From positions 5,295,501 through 5,359,500 of the forward strand of contig NZ_CP031153.1 of assembly GCF_003352465.1 (NCBI RefSeq): a DNA stretch of 64,000 nt, written 5' to 3'. Below, piece by piece: positions 35,533 through 44,685 of this stretch; the stretch's first letter is position 1, and each line of letters begins with the position of its first letter. This stretch comes from Kordia sp. SMS9 (GTDB taxonomy: Bacteria > Bacteroidota > Bacteroidia > Flavobacteriales > Flavobacteriaceae). The translations under genes were made by a program, and so were the position numbers. The notes beneath the pieces were generated by a model. That model ran no database searches and was not told the origin of the DNA. It saw nothing but the letters and a program-made list of their open reading frames with translations.

Positions 35533-35829
35533 GTGAGTATTATAAACAACATAAATAAAGCATTTGATCACCGAATTCGTTTGGGCATTATGTCCATTTT
35601 AATGGTGAACGAATACGCCGATTTTAAAATGCTGAAAGAATTGCTTTCTATCACAGACGGAAACTTGGCAAGTCATGCAAAAGCATTGGAAAAAGTGGAA
35701 TATATTAAGGTGGAAAAACAATTTATCGGGCGAAAGCCAAATACACGATATAGCGCCACAAAGTTAGGAAAAATTGAATTTAAGAAACATATTGAAGCTT
35801 TGGAACAACTCATCCGCAAAAGCGAATAA
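35533..35829 (+). CDS. Winged-helix transcriptional regulator (HTH_34/ArsR-MarR-like), 98 aa
   Basis: Begins with GTG 2 bp after the preceding stop. IRLGIMSILMVNEYADFKML, ELLSITDGNLASHAKALEKV (recognition helix region) and IKVEKQFIGRKPNTRYSATK (wing) form the compact winged-helix domain of PF13601-like regulators. No metal or ligand site is obvious. Two nearly identical operator copies flank the operon, one before 34892 and one before creD, so this protein is the likely DNA-binding factor. Confidence 0.85.
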   Translation: MSIINNINKAFDHRIRLGIMSILMVNEYADFKMLKELLSITDGNLASHAKALEKVEYIKVEKQFIGRKPNTRYSATKLGKIEFKKHIEALEQLIRKSE

Positions 35830-35913
35830 TTATAAGATATGAAACAACATATACACATTTCAAAAAATTACATTAGGCTTCACTCCTAATACTTAAAACT
35901 ATTTTTTTATCTA

Positions 35914-35941
35914 TTTACTTTGAATTTCAAAGTACTTTTAA
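35914..35941 (+). promoter_or_regulatory. Operator/promoter copy 2, upstream of creD
   Basis: Same 28-base block as 34863-34890 with one change (ACTTTG-AATTT-CAAAGT at 35917-35933, then ACTTTTAA). It ends 10 bp before the creD ATG. The shared position relative to both starts argues for common control by the winged-helix protein encoded in between. Confidence 0.65.
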
Positions 35942-35951
35942 ATCTATTTAA

Positions 35952-37334
35952 ATGAACATACATCAAACAGACACAAAACAAAAAAACGTATGGATTTGGT
36001 TTAAAACCTCCATTACTGCGAGACTCATATTGATGAGCGCATTGACGTTATTACTCATGATTCCGCTGACACTGATTCAAGATTTGATCCAAGAACGCAA
36101 AATCCGACAGCAAAGCGTAGTCAATGAATTGAATGCTAAATGGGGAAATGAAGTCCTTTTGTACGGTCCCATTTTGAAAGTTCCGTATAAAACGTATGAA
36201 GAATCTGTAAAATTCAACGAAATCACGCAGCAAACGGAAAAGTATCGAAAAACGATCATCCAACACGCCTATTTTTTTCCAAAAACGTTAGACATTAACA
36301 CGGATGTACAAACCATTCCTAAGAAGCGAAATAACTTTGATACCACCGTGTTTACCGCAGCTATGAATACTTCGGGTAGCTTTGATATTCCTGATTTTTC
36401 TATGAAAGCAGTGGCGAAAGAAGATATTGTGTGGAACAAAGCAACACTTGTTATTAAAACGACAAATTTAAAAGGATTGAAAAGTGAAGTAAAACTTAAT
36501 TTGAACGGAAATACCTATAATTTTGAAACGTTGCCAAATACCAAAACAAATCTAAATTCACTTGAAAGTTCTTATATCGCTTTGGACGATTTGCCTTCGG
36601 AAGCTTCACGTAGTTTCAATTTTAAGCTTTCCTATAATGGTAGCAGAAGCATTCGTTTTATTCCGATTGGAAAGGTAACCAATGTACAAATGACTTCCGA
36701 TTGGCAGCATCCGAAACATACAGGAAGTTTTATCACGCAAAGCAAACGCACACTTGATGATGGTGGTTTTGAAGCCAATTGGAAACTATTGCACACCAAT
36801 CGTTCGTTTTCGCAGCAATATTTTGTAGTCTTGCCCAACTTACTGAATTATGCTTTTGGCACCGATTTTATCATTCCCGTAGACGAATATCAACAAAGTG
36901 AACGTGCCGCCAAATATGGTTTTTTAGTCATCGGATTGACATTTTTGATCTTTTTCCTCATTCAAACGTTGAGTAAAATTTCTATTCATCCATTTCAATA
37001 TTTAATGATCGGAATTGCGCTCGTTATGTTTTACACGTTGCTGATTTCCATTTCAGAACATAGTAGTTTCTTAAAAGCCTATTTAATTGCAGGAATTGCC
37101 GTCATCGTTATGATTACGCTGTATTCTAAATCCATCTTAAAAAACTTCAAATTTCCCATCTTTATTGGTGCATCGCTTACTGCTTTGTACAGCTTTATTT
37201 ATGTGATTATTCAATTGGAAGATTATGCTTTGTTGGTAGGAAGCATTGGTTTGTTCCTCATTTTGGGAGTTGTCATGTATGTTTCTAGAAAAATCGATTG
37301 GCAATTTGATATGGAAAAGGCTGTGGTTGTGTAG
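35952..37334 (+). CDS. creD: Cell envelope integrity protein CreD
   Basis: 460 residues. An N-terminal helix (ARLILMSALTLLLMIPLTLI) is followed by LIQERKIRQQSVVNELNAKW and GPILKVPYKT, the family hallmark. A large periplasmic beta-rich domain of about 260 residues precedes five or six C-terminal helices (IGLTFLIFFLIQTLSKI onward). CreD is an inner-membrane protein linked to envelope stress and beta-lactam response in Proteobacteria. Here CreBC is absent; a winged-helix regulator and two operators replace it. Family assignment is firm; the role in this phylum is not established. Confidence 0.92.
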   Translation: MNIHQTDTKQKNVWIWFKTSITARLILMSALTLLLMIPLTLIQDLIQERKIRQQSVVNELNAKWGNEVLLYGPILKVPYKTYEESVKFNEITQQTEKYRKTIIQHAYFFPKTLDINTDVQTIPKKRNNFDTTVFTAAMNTSGSFDIPDFSMKAVAKEDIVWNKATLVIKTTNLKGLKSEVKLNLNGNTYNFETLPNTKTNLNSLESSYIALDDLPSEASRSFNFKLSYNGSRSIRFIPIGKVTNVQMTSDWQHPKHTGSFITQSKRTLDDGGFEANWKLLHTNRSFSQQYFVVLPNLLNYAFGTDFIIPVDEYQQSERAAKYGFLVIGLTFLIFFLIQTLSKISIHPFQYLMIGIALVMFYTLLISISEHSSFLKAYLIAGIAVIVMITLYSKSILKNFKFPIFIGASLTALYSFIYVIIQLEDYALLVGSIGLFLILGVVMYVSRKIDWQFDMEKAVVV

Positions 37335-37636
37335 GTTTTGGGTTTTGGGTTAAGTTCTATTTATACATTTCGTATCAAAACATAAACATTTTAAACTTCA
37401 ATCTTGTTGTTCAAGTGTTTAACAAACTTCCTAATTCCATTTGTCCTCAGCAATAAGATTGTTGGTTACTATCACAAAACGTTGTCTACAACTGACAACT
37501 GACAAAACATAAACTTCAAATAAAACCTAGTTAGTTTGGTGAGAAAACGATTCCTGATTTTTTTGGAGTTGGAGGACTGAAAAGTTCAGGTTTCGTTTTC
37601 ATAATCAAATTCAAGTTAAAGTTCAAATTCACACCT
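37335..37636. other. Gene-free stretch after creD
   Basis: 302 bases without a supported gene. It contains low-complexity sequence and a short direct repeat (ACTGACAACTGACAA around 37492-37506). No hairpin terminator for creD or strong promoter box was found. Confidence 0.4.
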
Positions 37637-37948
37637 ATGAATATTTCTTTTGTATATCAATTATTGAAAACTGCTAAAATTATGGCGATTCTCAGTTTTT
37701 TAGGCGGCACTTTTTTACTCATTGCGTATTTCTATCATGCAGGTTCAATGGCAATTTTACAAGTAGGAATCTATTATGCGTTGCTTGCTGTATTGATCAA
37801 TTGCATTCTATTTTTCACACTTTTTATCGCACTTATGCATAGCAAAATTCAACGCAAAAAGATTTTGAAATCTTTAATTTTAATGATCATCAATGTTCCC
37901 ATTGGTCTCTGCTATATTGGCGTCATTGTTTCGTATCATCTTCCATAA
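37637..37948 (+). CDS. Three-helix membrane protein, 103 aa
   Basis: Hydrophobic segments IMAILSFLGGTFLLIAYFYH, YYALLAVLINCILFFTLFIA and MIINVPIGLCYIGVIVSY fill the protein, with a basic loop (SKIQRKKILKS) before the last helix. No catalytic residues are evident and I do not recognise a named family. It precedes the DUF1361 gene by 37 bp on the same strand and may be co-transcribed. Confidence 0.55.
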   Translation: MNISFVYQLLKTAKIMAILSFLGGTFLLIAYFYHAGSMAILQVGIYYALLAVLINCILFFTLFIALMHSKIQRKKILKSLILMIINVPIGLCYIGVIVSYHLP

Positions 37949-37985
37949 TTCTATAACAACTATTTTTAAAACACATCATTTTCGT

Positions 37986-38648
37986 ATGCATCTAAACATT
38001 TCAAAAACACATCGTTTTTTAGCCATTTTTAGCACATTCTGTATTGCTTTATTACTTGCTCGAATATTGATAAAAGGAAGTATGTTCTATGTGTTCTTAG
38101 TGTGGAATTTATTTTTGGCAATCATTCCATACGCTATTTCTTCTTGGTTATTGCACACCCGTTGGATACGCAAACACACATTTCCGTTGTGCATATTTTT
38201 GGGAATCTGGCTGTTATTTTTGCCTAATGCACCATATTTGATTACCGATTTGATGCACTTGCGATACGCAAAATCGTCCGTTATTTGGTTTGATGCTTTG
38301 CTCCTATTTGCCTTCGCGTTGAACGGATTGCTTTTGGGAATTTTCTCTTTGCAACATGTTTTTCAAGTTTTAATGGAACGATGGAATGTTAAAACGGCAA
38401 AACGCATCCTTTTTTGTGTTGTTTTTTTATGTGGATTTGGAATGTATTTGGGAAGATTTTTACGATGGAATTCTTGGGAATTGTTTAGCGATCCAATGCT
38501 GTTGGCTCAAGATTGTTTTCGAAGCATTTTGTACCCTGCATACCGAATGAAAACTTGGGGAATTACACTCGGTTTTGGTAGTTTTCTTTGGGTGTTATTG
38601 TTAGGCGTACAAACGTTTATTCCCATAAAAAAAGCAACAACTATTTAA
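37986..38648 (+). CDS. DUF1361 membrane protein, 220 aa
   Basis: ATG at 37986 (MHLNISKTHRFLAIF) avoids a long overlap with the previous gene. Six or so helices are present. The blocks LFLPNAPYLITDLMHL and CGFGMYLGRFLRWNSWEL are diagnostic for DUF1361, an uncharacterised family of bacterial membrane proteins. An inverted repeat spans its stop codon and the region beyond, a likely transcription end shared with the convergent lipoprotein gene. Confidence 0.85.
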   Translation: MHLNISKTHRFLAIFSTFCIALLLARILIKGSMFYVFLVWNLFLAIIPYAISSWLLHTRWIRKHTFPLCIFLGIWLLFLPNAPYLITDLMHLRYAKSSVIWFDALLLFAFALNGLLLGIFSLQHVFQVLMERWNVKTAKRILFCVVFLCGFGMYLGRFLRWNSWELFSDPMLLAQDCFRSILYPAYRMKTWGITLGFGSFLWVLLLGVQTFIPIKKATTI

Positions 38649-38717
38649 AAATATTTTCAAAATTTCAGCTTACAAAGGTAAACTCTTGAATATCATTCTT
38701 TTTAAATAGCTGTTGCT
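38633..38717. repeat. Inverted repeat across the convergent gene ends
   Basis: Left arm AGCAACAACTATTTAAAAA (38633-38651) and right arm TTTTTAAATAGCTGTTGCT (38699-38717) pair at 18 of 19 positions around a 47-base loop. It covers the DUF1361 stop codon. It could be a bidirectional terminator or mRNA-stabilising hairpin between two convergent genes. Confidence 0.5.
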
Positions 38718-38744
38718 ATATTCTTGTTTTATATTTCAGTTATA

Positions 38745-41700
38745 TTAACAACCTGAATCTACAATCAAATCAATTGTTCCTGTTGAAAAACAACCTGAGT
38801 TGGCGCCTTCTACACGATAAAATATAGTTTCAGAGCCTGAAATCGTATTTGTATAGCTATTGCCATTAATTGCATTCGTACCACTATCAGCATTACTTTG
38901 AGTTAAATAGTAAGTGACTATTAAGCCCGTTTGTGCTTGTGTAATGTCTGGTTCAAGTTGACTAGGACTAAATACAGCAAAACCATCTGCATTACCATCA
39001 CATTCTGTAATAGTTAAATTTCCTGGAGCTATTGGGATATCAAACACGTTGCATTGTAGCGTAGATACTTGGAATGTTCCGCCACTACTTTCAATACGTA
39101 CAAAGATAGTATCTCCATTCAAAGCTTGATATATGATTGGTAGGGCATTTATACCATTTTGTGCATCAGCAGCCGTTGAGTGATAACTTATAATTACCGA
39201 AAAATCTCCAGCAGCATAATAGGTATTCATGCTTGTTAAATCAAAAGTAGCAAAATCACTATTAGGATTCGCACAACCTTCAATAGTTCCTGTTGTTGGA
39301 TAGTTTGCAGTATCATTGTCCAAAATGGTGACGACTGCTTGCGACTGTTGATTGCTCAGATTGTTTGAAAATGCATTTCCAGTGACGAAGAAAGTTTCGT
39401 TGCCTTCCACTTGGGCATCATCAATAATTGCTATTGAAACACTTCCAGAGAGTTGTCCTGCCGGAATCGTCAAGGTTTGTACCGAAGCGGTATAATCCAA
39501 ACTTTCTGAGGCAGTTCCTCCAGAAGTAGATATGGATATGACGGTATCAACTCCAGATGGATTGTTTAAGGTGACGGGAACATTAGCCGTTCCATTATCT
39601 TCTGTAATATTAATGTCTTGTAACGTAAAAATTGTTCCTACATCATCATCGTTAATTGTAACTGTCGCAAAAAGATTTTGTCCAGGCGGATTTAATAAAT
39701 TTCCTGAAGCGATAGTTCCTACAATATTGAACGATTCAGTTTGCTCTACATCGGAGTCATCCACAATAGGAACCGTGAAACTTGCCGATAGTTGTCCTGC
39801 CGGAATGGTCAATGTTTGTGTAGTAGCCGTGTAATCTAAGTTTTCTACAGCAGTTCCTCCTGAGGTAGAAACTCCAACAACAGTATCAACATCACTTGGT
39901 ACATCGAGTGTTACTGGAATTGTTACACTTCCCGCATTTTCATCTACCGAAACATCATCAATACTTAAAGTGGCAACTGGTTGTAAATTTGGATCATTTG
40001 GATCGTTTGGATCACTTGTTCCGTTTGGCACTAAAGCTGTACTTGGATTATCTATTCCTGTAAGTTCTTCACAGTCCGTTAAGCCATCTCCATCAGAATC
40101 GACAAAACTCCAATATAAAAATACAGTTCCAATTGCAGTTTGACCAGAATTGTTATTAGTCGCCACTACATATATTTGTTGTGTATTGCTATTTAAATCA
40201 GCTATAGAAACTCCAAATGGTGAACTTAGTGGGCCGTTTTCTGCTAATGCATCCGCTTCGGTTAGATAGAAAGCATACGTATGCAAATCATTTCCATTTT
40301 CAGCAACGATGGCATCTAAATCAAATTCCACAGGATCGCAACCTACTCCGAGAGCTTCTACCGAAAATACAGCTACATCTTCTGCATCTAAGTAATCGGG
40401 AGTTCCATCGCCATCACTGTCTTCATTTGTCGGATCGTTATCGCCGTCGTAATCTTCATCGGCAGTATTTATACCATCTCCATCATCATCGGCATCTTGG
40501 TAATTCGGAACTCCGTCGTCATCTGTATCATCATTATCAAGGTCGTTATCACCGTTGACATCTTCAAACGTATCAAAAACGCCATCTCCGTCGGTATCTT
40601 CAAATCCTGTACAAGAACTTAGCGTTCCTAGATCGATCGTTTCTGTTCCATCAAGAGTTCCCGTAATGATACTGGTAATTTGATTGCTTGTTACATCCAC
40701 ACCTTTTAAAGAATAGTCAATATCATCACAATAAGAAATCGTGTAGTTGATGGTTCCATCTGTTACAGGAATGATTTCTGAATTTCCATCAATAAATAAT
40801 TGAATGTATCCATCTGTTACATTATCACCATTACAGTTGACAAATGTTCCTGAGAGTGTTGAGGTATTTTGTCCGCCTGTTACCGTAATGACAACATCCG
40901 TGTCTGTGGTAAAAGGTCCAATGGTTGTGGTAAATGGTTCTCCAGGACATAATGGATTTGGAACGGTGATTGTGAGTTCTTCACCTTCTGGCACCAAACC
41001 GCATTCTTCACCAGCAGCATTCGTAAATCCGTACGTTCCTGTATTATTTAGTAGTGAAGAATACACATCTAATTCTGTGTATGATAATGGTCTTCCTGCT
41101 TCGTCTATGAGTTTTATACATAAATATACGGATGGATACGGATAGTCATAATTCCAAAAAGAAAAGTGACTTACTTCTCCAACATACATATTTCCTTGCA
41201 GTGTTGCTTCTCCTTCTTCCACCCAATATCCTAATTCTTCATCAAAATGCCACAACGGAATCGTTGCTGGTGGATTGACAGAGTTTGCAGGTACAGGCAT
41301 GGTAATTTGTGAAGTACTTCCATCAGAGAGTTGTAACAATTCTCCCGTTGAACTCATAAGCTCTACAGCCAACATTCCATAAGTTTCTAAGGTTACTGCA
41401 TCGCCACTTCCATCTTGTGCAAATAGCATTCCTGGCATCATTGCTGCCATGTTTTCATCTTCGGGACTTAAATGTTTTAGTACTACATCTACTTGTCCTG
41501 TATATGGCGAACCATCTTGGCGAGTGTAGTTTCCATTCAATGCTACTTCCGTACCATTGCTTAGATTGACCATCGCAGTTTCACCAGAAGTAACCGTTGC
41601 AATAATGTCTTCATTTAATAGCATGATTTCAATGCGGTTTACTTCCGTGATGGATGGCGCTAAGGCTCTAGAACCTTTCATGTATCCTGCTTTTTCAGCA

Positions 41701-42002
41701 GTGATGTATGCAAATTTTTCGAATACTTCTGAACTGGATGCTGAAAACATTCCAAATAAGTCGGTCGTGGTAACGGTTGTTCCAATTCGGATAGTGGCAC
41801 CTTGAATGGGATTGTTTTCTTCGTCAACAATGCGTCCTAAAAAACGTGCGTTTACAGAAGTTCCAAAGTTTTCTTCAAAGTTAATTGGGATTACAGGTTG
41901 CTCTTCTTCAGCAACTTGTTGTGGTACTACATTGTCGTCATTTTCACAAGAGAATGTGCATAATAATAACATACAGCATAGGAATACTAGTGATTTTTTC
42001 AT
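38745..42002 (-). CDS. Large surface lipoprotein with Calx-beta and calcium-binding (TSP3) repeats
   Basis: 1085 residues. A lipoprotein signal ends LLLCTFSC (Cys19). Next comes a carboxypeptidase-regulatory-like domain (FLGRIVDEENNPIQGATIRI), beta-rich domains, then about residues 465-545 of Asp-rich thrombospondin type 3 repeats (DTDGDGVFDTFEDVNGDNDL) that bind calcium. Two Calx-beta domains follow at roughly 680-900 (each with SGGTA-x-E-x-LDYTA and TLTIPAGQLS). The C-terminal 180 residues hold two related modules (FATFDLTSM, FAVFSPSQLEPDI). There is no type IX secretion C-terminal domain I can recognise. It is probably a calcium-stabilised surface protein; the binding partner is unknown. 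Confidence 0.78.
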   Translation of the reverse strand: MKKSLVFLCCMLLLCTFSCENDDNVVPQQVAEEEQPVIPINFEENFGTSVNARFLGRIVDEENNPIQGATIRIGTTVTTTDLFGMFSASSSEVFEKFAYITAEKAGYMKGSRALAPSITEVNRIEIMLLNEDIIATVTSGETAMVNLSNGTEVALNGNYTRQDGSPYTGQVDVVLKHLSPEDENMAAMMPGMLFAQDGSGDAVTLETYGMLAVELMSSTGELLQLSDGSTSQITMPVPANSVNPPATIPLWHFDEELGYWVEEGEATLQGNMYVGEVSHFSFWNYDYPYPSVYLCIKLIDEAGRPLSYTELDVYSSLLNNTGTYGFTNAAGEECGLVPEGEELTITVPNPLCPGEPFTTTIGPFTTDTDVVITVTGGQNTSTLSGTFVNCNGDNVTDGYIQLFIDGNSEIIPVTDGTINYTISYCDDIDYSLKGVDVTSNQITSIITGTLDGTETIDLGTLSSCTGFEDTDGDGVFDTFEDVNGDNDLDNDDTDDDGVPNYQDADDDGDGINTADEDYDGDNDPTNEDSDGDGTPDYLDAEDVAVFSVEALGVGCDPVEFDLDAIVAENGNDLHTYAFYLTEADALAENGPLSSPFGVSIADLNSNTQQIYVVATNNNSGQTAIGTVFLYWSFVDSDGDGLTDCEELTGIDNPSTALVPNGTSDPNDPNDPNLQPVATLSIDDVSVDENAGSVTIPVTLDVPSDVDTVVGVSTSGGTAVENLDYTATTQTLTIPAGQLSASFTVPIVDDSDVEQTESFNIVGTIASGNLLNPPGQNLFATVTINDDDVGTIFTLQDINITEDNGTANVPVTLNNPSGVDTVISISTSGGTASESLDYTASVQTLTIPAGQLSGSVSIAIIDDAQVEGNETFFVTGNAFSNNLSNQQSQAVVTILDNDTANYPTTGTIEGCANPNSDFATFDLTSMNTYYAAGDFSVIISYHSTAADAQNGINALPIIYQALNGDTIFVRIESSGGTFQVSTLQCNVFDIPIAPGNLTITECDGNADGFAVFSPSQLEPDITQAQTGLIVTYYLTQSNADSGTNAINGNSYTNTISGSETIFYRVEGANSGCFSTGTIDLIVDSGC

Positions 42003-42096
42003 CGGCTTTTGTTTAGTTAATTCACTAATATAACAATTACCTCACATTTATTCCTACCCTAGGAACTATATTTCTTACTGATTTTGAATGTAATAG

Positions 42097-43302
42097 TTAT
42101 TTTCCATCTACATAGTCTTGCAAATACGCATAGCGTTCTGTCAATTTTCCGTCAGCAGTTGTCATTTTAGCTCGAGCTAATACACCATCTTTGTCACCAT
42201 TGTAGAATGCGGGAATGACATGTTGTAAGAACATCTCTCCAAAACCTTCACTGGCATCTTTTGGCAATTCGCAGGGTAAATTGTCTACTGCCATTACGGT
42301 AATAGCATTTTTAGCATTGAAAGCAACTTCTTTTTCGGTTTGCGGATCGTAGCCATAAAAAGGATCGGCAATGGTAGAAGGACGAATAGTGCTTGCTACA
42401 GGTCCGTCAATATCGCACGAAATATCGGCTACTAAATTGATGTTGAAATCTGGATGTTTGGCATCTTCTCGTGTGAATAGAAACGGCGCACCATCACCGT
42501 AGAAATGTCCTGCAATGAAGAAATCGGACACTTTTGCATACGGCATAAAGTTACTTTTGTAGCCTGTTGGATTTTTGTAAAATGCGAACTTATCGCCTAC
42601 TTTTCCATCTTCGCGTACGTTGTATTCCATCACATCGATCATACAGTATACGGGCTCCGAAAATTCTGATGTTAAGTAAATAGCGTCTGAAACTTCTTTG
42701 ATGCCTAAATGATCTAGTATTTCTTTGGCGCCATAAGCAACTTTTCCTGTTCCTGAGAGTAGAATTTTTATGTTGGGAATGGTGATTTTGTCCAATTCTT
42801 TTTTTACTTCATCTAAATCGGCAAGTGTTTCTACTTTTGGTAGATGGAACAATTTGTCGCGTAATCCTAACGCACGAAAACCGTTGTAGGCGCCCACTAA
42901 ACCTGCATAGCGTCCGAAACCGATCAAACGTCCACCATTGTCTTTGGTGATCACTTCATGATCGTACATTTCAATGTTTTTTGCCAACATTGCCTGTAAT
43001 AATTTACGATTGTACGGTTGTTTTTTAATCGTATGTGAAAAGAAAAAGTATTTTTTGTTGGGAATTAAATGATCGAGTGGCACTTCTTTTACGCCGATCA
43101 TGACATCGCAATCTGACACATCATCAGTGACTTCAAATCCTTTTTCCGCATACGCGTTATCAGTAAACACACGAATATCAGAGCTTTCTACTTTGAAAGT
43201 GGCTTGTGGAAACTGCTCGTTGGCTTCGGCAAGTTTTTCGGGAGAGAATACTACGCGTCTGTCTGGCGGATTTTTACGTTCTTTGATGATGGCAAATTTC
43301 AT
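42097..43302 (-). CDS. NAD(P)-dependent oxidoreductase, saccharopine/alanine dehydrogenase-like
   Basis: 401 residues. The N-terminal domain starts MKFAIIKERKNPPDRRVVF, as in alanine dehydrogenase and Lys1-type saccharopine dehydrogenase (L-lysine forming), with VMIGVKEVPLDHL near residue 68. The Rossmann domain has ILLSGTGKVAYGAKEILDHL. ADISCDIDGPVASTIRPSTI is typical of Lys1-like enzymes. The reaction may be reversible reductive condensation of an amino acid and a keto acid, but the substrate in Bacteroidota is unproven. It stands alone as a leftward gene. Confidence 0.82.
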   Translation of the reverse strand: MKFAIIKERKNPPDRRVVFSPEKLAEANEQFPQATFKVESSDIRVFTDNAYAEKGFEVTDDVSDCDVMIGVKEVPLDHLIPNKKYFFFSHTIKKQPYNRKLLQAMLAKNIEMYDHEVITKDNGGRLIGFGRYAGLVGAYNGFRALGLRDKLFHLPKVETLADLDEVKKELDKITIPNIKILLSGTGKVAYGAKEILDHLGIKEVSDAIYLTSEFSEPVYCMIDVMEYNVREDGKVGDKFAFYKNPTGYKSNFMPYAKVSDFFIAGHFYGDGAPFLFTREDAKHPDFNINLVADISCDIDGPVASTIRPSTIADPFYGYDPQTEKEVAFNAKNAITVMAVDNLPCELPKDASEGFGEMFLQHVIPAFYNGDKDGVLARAKMTTADGKLTERYAYLQDYVDGK

Positions 43303-43531
43303 GGGCTATTTTCTCTTTTAAATTTTTTTCGAAGATATTAGATTTTAAAAGTTTTTACAACTGATTTTTCATCTGATTGAAACTTTAGCTATTGTTAGCA
43401 GTTAGTATTATTTAAAATAAATTGATTACACACACCTTGAATACTTTAAAAAAGTGTTAACTACGGAAAAACCTTACTTTAAATTTAGATACAATTGGTA
43501 TTTTTAGGTGTATTAATAAAAAAAAGTTATT

Positions 43532-43675
43532 ATGTTAAAAAATCTTTTACGCTTACCGGAAGTAACACAATTAAAAAAAGAAGAACAACTTCGAATTAAT
43601 GGTGGTATTGTTTGTAATTATGAATGTTGGGAAACCGTACCTTCGCCACCATGCATCTGTTTTAGATGGGAATAA
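43532..43675 (+). CDS. Double-Gly bacteriocin-type RiPP precursor, 47 aa
   Basis: ATG at 43532 opens a 47-codon frame. The leader (MLKNLLRLPEVTQLKKEEQL then RINGG) is a classic double-glycine leader as cut by PCAT/C39 transporters: L-x-x-x-E-x-x-x-L-x-x-I-N-G-G. It differs from the lanthipeptide-type leaders elsewhere in the window. The core IVCNYECWETVPSPPCICFRWE has four Cys and two Trp. It is isolated, between a dehydrogenase gene and tmRNA. No transporter is nearby. It is too short for most gene finders. Confidence 0.65.
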   Translation: MLKNLLRLPEVTQLKKEEQLRINGGIVCNYECWETVPSPPCICFRWE

Positions 43676-43819
43676 TTACTTTAAATGAGTGTCAGAATGG
43701 CATACTATTACTCAAAAAGTGTGTTTTGCATACTTTTTGATATATTGTATGTATGTTTTGAAAAGATTGTGTAATTTCGCAATCCTTTTCTATTTAAAGG
43801 AAAAGTTCTTAAACATATT

Positions 43820-44213
43820 GGGGTCGACTGGTTTTGACAGCGAGTCGAATTGGAGTGTAAGCACGTCGAGCGCTGAGAAATAGCTCGTAAATCTCATATT
43901 TCACACTTTTTAAATGGCGAGAATAACTACGCTTTAGCTGCCTAATCTGAATTATAGTAGGATTGGCCTCGTTTCCGTAAGACGGAAAGGCTGAATGTCT
44001 CCTGGTAGCCCTTGTTGATGGCGACCAATTTTGAGACACCATAAAAGTCAACATCGAAATTATGTAGCTTCGTCATAATTTTTACAACTAAGAAGATAAG
44101 CAAATAGTGGGCGGTTTTTGGTCAGCTATTTGTCGAAAATTAAACAAGAACTAAGCGTGTAGAAAGCATTTTAATTGCTTGTTTGGACGAGAGTTCGATT
44201 CTCTCCGACTCCA
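43820..44213 (+). ncRNA. ssrA: Transfer-messenger RNA (tmRNA)
   Basis: The 5' end GGGGTCG pairs with CGACTCC near the 3' end (with the typical G-T wobble at position 3). The T-arm GAGAGTTCGATTCTCTC is intact and the encoded 3' end is CGACTCCA without CCA. The tag reading frame at 43916-43945 encodes GENNYALAA and then TAA, the tag known from Bacteroidota. tmRNA with SmpB rescues stalled ribosomes and marks nascent proteins for proteolysis. It lies at the left border of an accessory island, and tmRNA 3' ends are common integration sites. Confidence 0.96.
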
Positions 44214-44218
44214 CAAAT

Positions 44219-44255
44219 AACGCTCTAAACATTGATTTTAGGGCGTTTTTTATTT
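44219..44255 (+). terminator. Rho-independent terminator of tmRNA
   Basis: An 11-bp stem AACGCTCTAAA / TTTAGGGCGTT (one T-G wobble), 7-base loop, then a T-rich run. It begins 6 bp after the mature tmRNA end. Confidence 0.88.
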
Positions 44256-44315
44256 TGGGTGTAAATTTAGGTGTAAGTAGAAGTGTTTTTAATCTTATGA
44301 AAACTTGATTTTATT

Positions 44316-44555
44316 TCATTCTAAGTTTTCAACCAAATAATCTAAAGATTTGATGTGATAATCTTCTTTTTGATAATCATTCGTTTTACAAAACTTCTTC
44401 AATAGTTCGTAAAGGTTGTTTGTAAGAATGAAGAAGTATAAACCGTTTTTGATATTCTTTTCGATCTCAAATTCATGTTTGTACTTTTCCAGTTCCGACT
44501 TTTTTTGCTTTAATTCTTTTAGTAAAGCTCTGTTTACTTCTTTTTGATTTGTCAT
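44316..44555 (-). CDS. Small helical protein of unknown function, 79 aa
   Basis: The first half is a highly charged helix likely to form a coiled coil (NRALLKELKQKKSELEKYKH), followed by KNGLYFFILTNNLYELLKKF and a polar tail. No family is recognised. It is the first gene after tmRNA, in leftward orientation, and could be island-specific. It is divergent from the XRE regulator gene, which may control both. Confidence 0.45.
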   Translation of the reverse strand: MTNQKEVNRALLKELKQKKSELEKYKHEFEIEKNIKNGLYFFILTNNLYELLKKFCKTNDYQKEDYHIKSLDYLVENLE

Positions 44556-44638
44556 ATACGATAATTTTAATGTTACAAAACATTACAAATATAGCTAGTT
44601 AATATCAAAAGATAAAATAAGATATAACATTTAAACGC

Positions 44639-44646
44639 TACCTTTG
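44639..44646 (+). promoter_or_regulatory. Predicted -7 box of the XRE regulator gene
   Basis: TACCTTTG is an exact TAnnTTTG match 39 bp upstream of the ATG at 44686. No clear -33 element is present. Confidence 0.4.
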
Positions 44647-44685
44647 TATTTTTATATAGCCTTGAGATGTTAAATAGTATTTTTT

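Noticed and set aside
40217-40558. 113-codon His/Arg/Leu-rich frame antisense to the large lipoprotein
   Set aside because: Its odd composition mirrors the Asp-rich calcium-binding repeats on the other strand, with no independent support.
43809-44054. 81-codon open frame on the minus strand
   Set aside because: It overlaps the tmRNA gene, whose acceptor pairing, tag frame and T-arm are clear.
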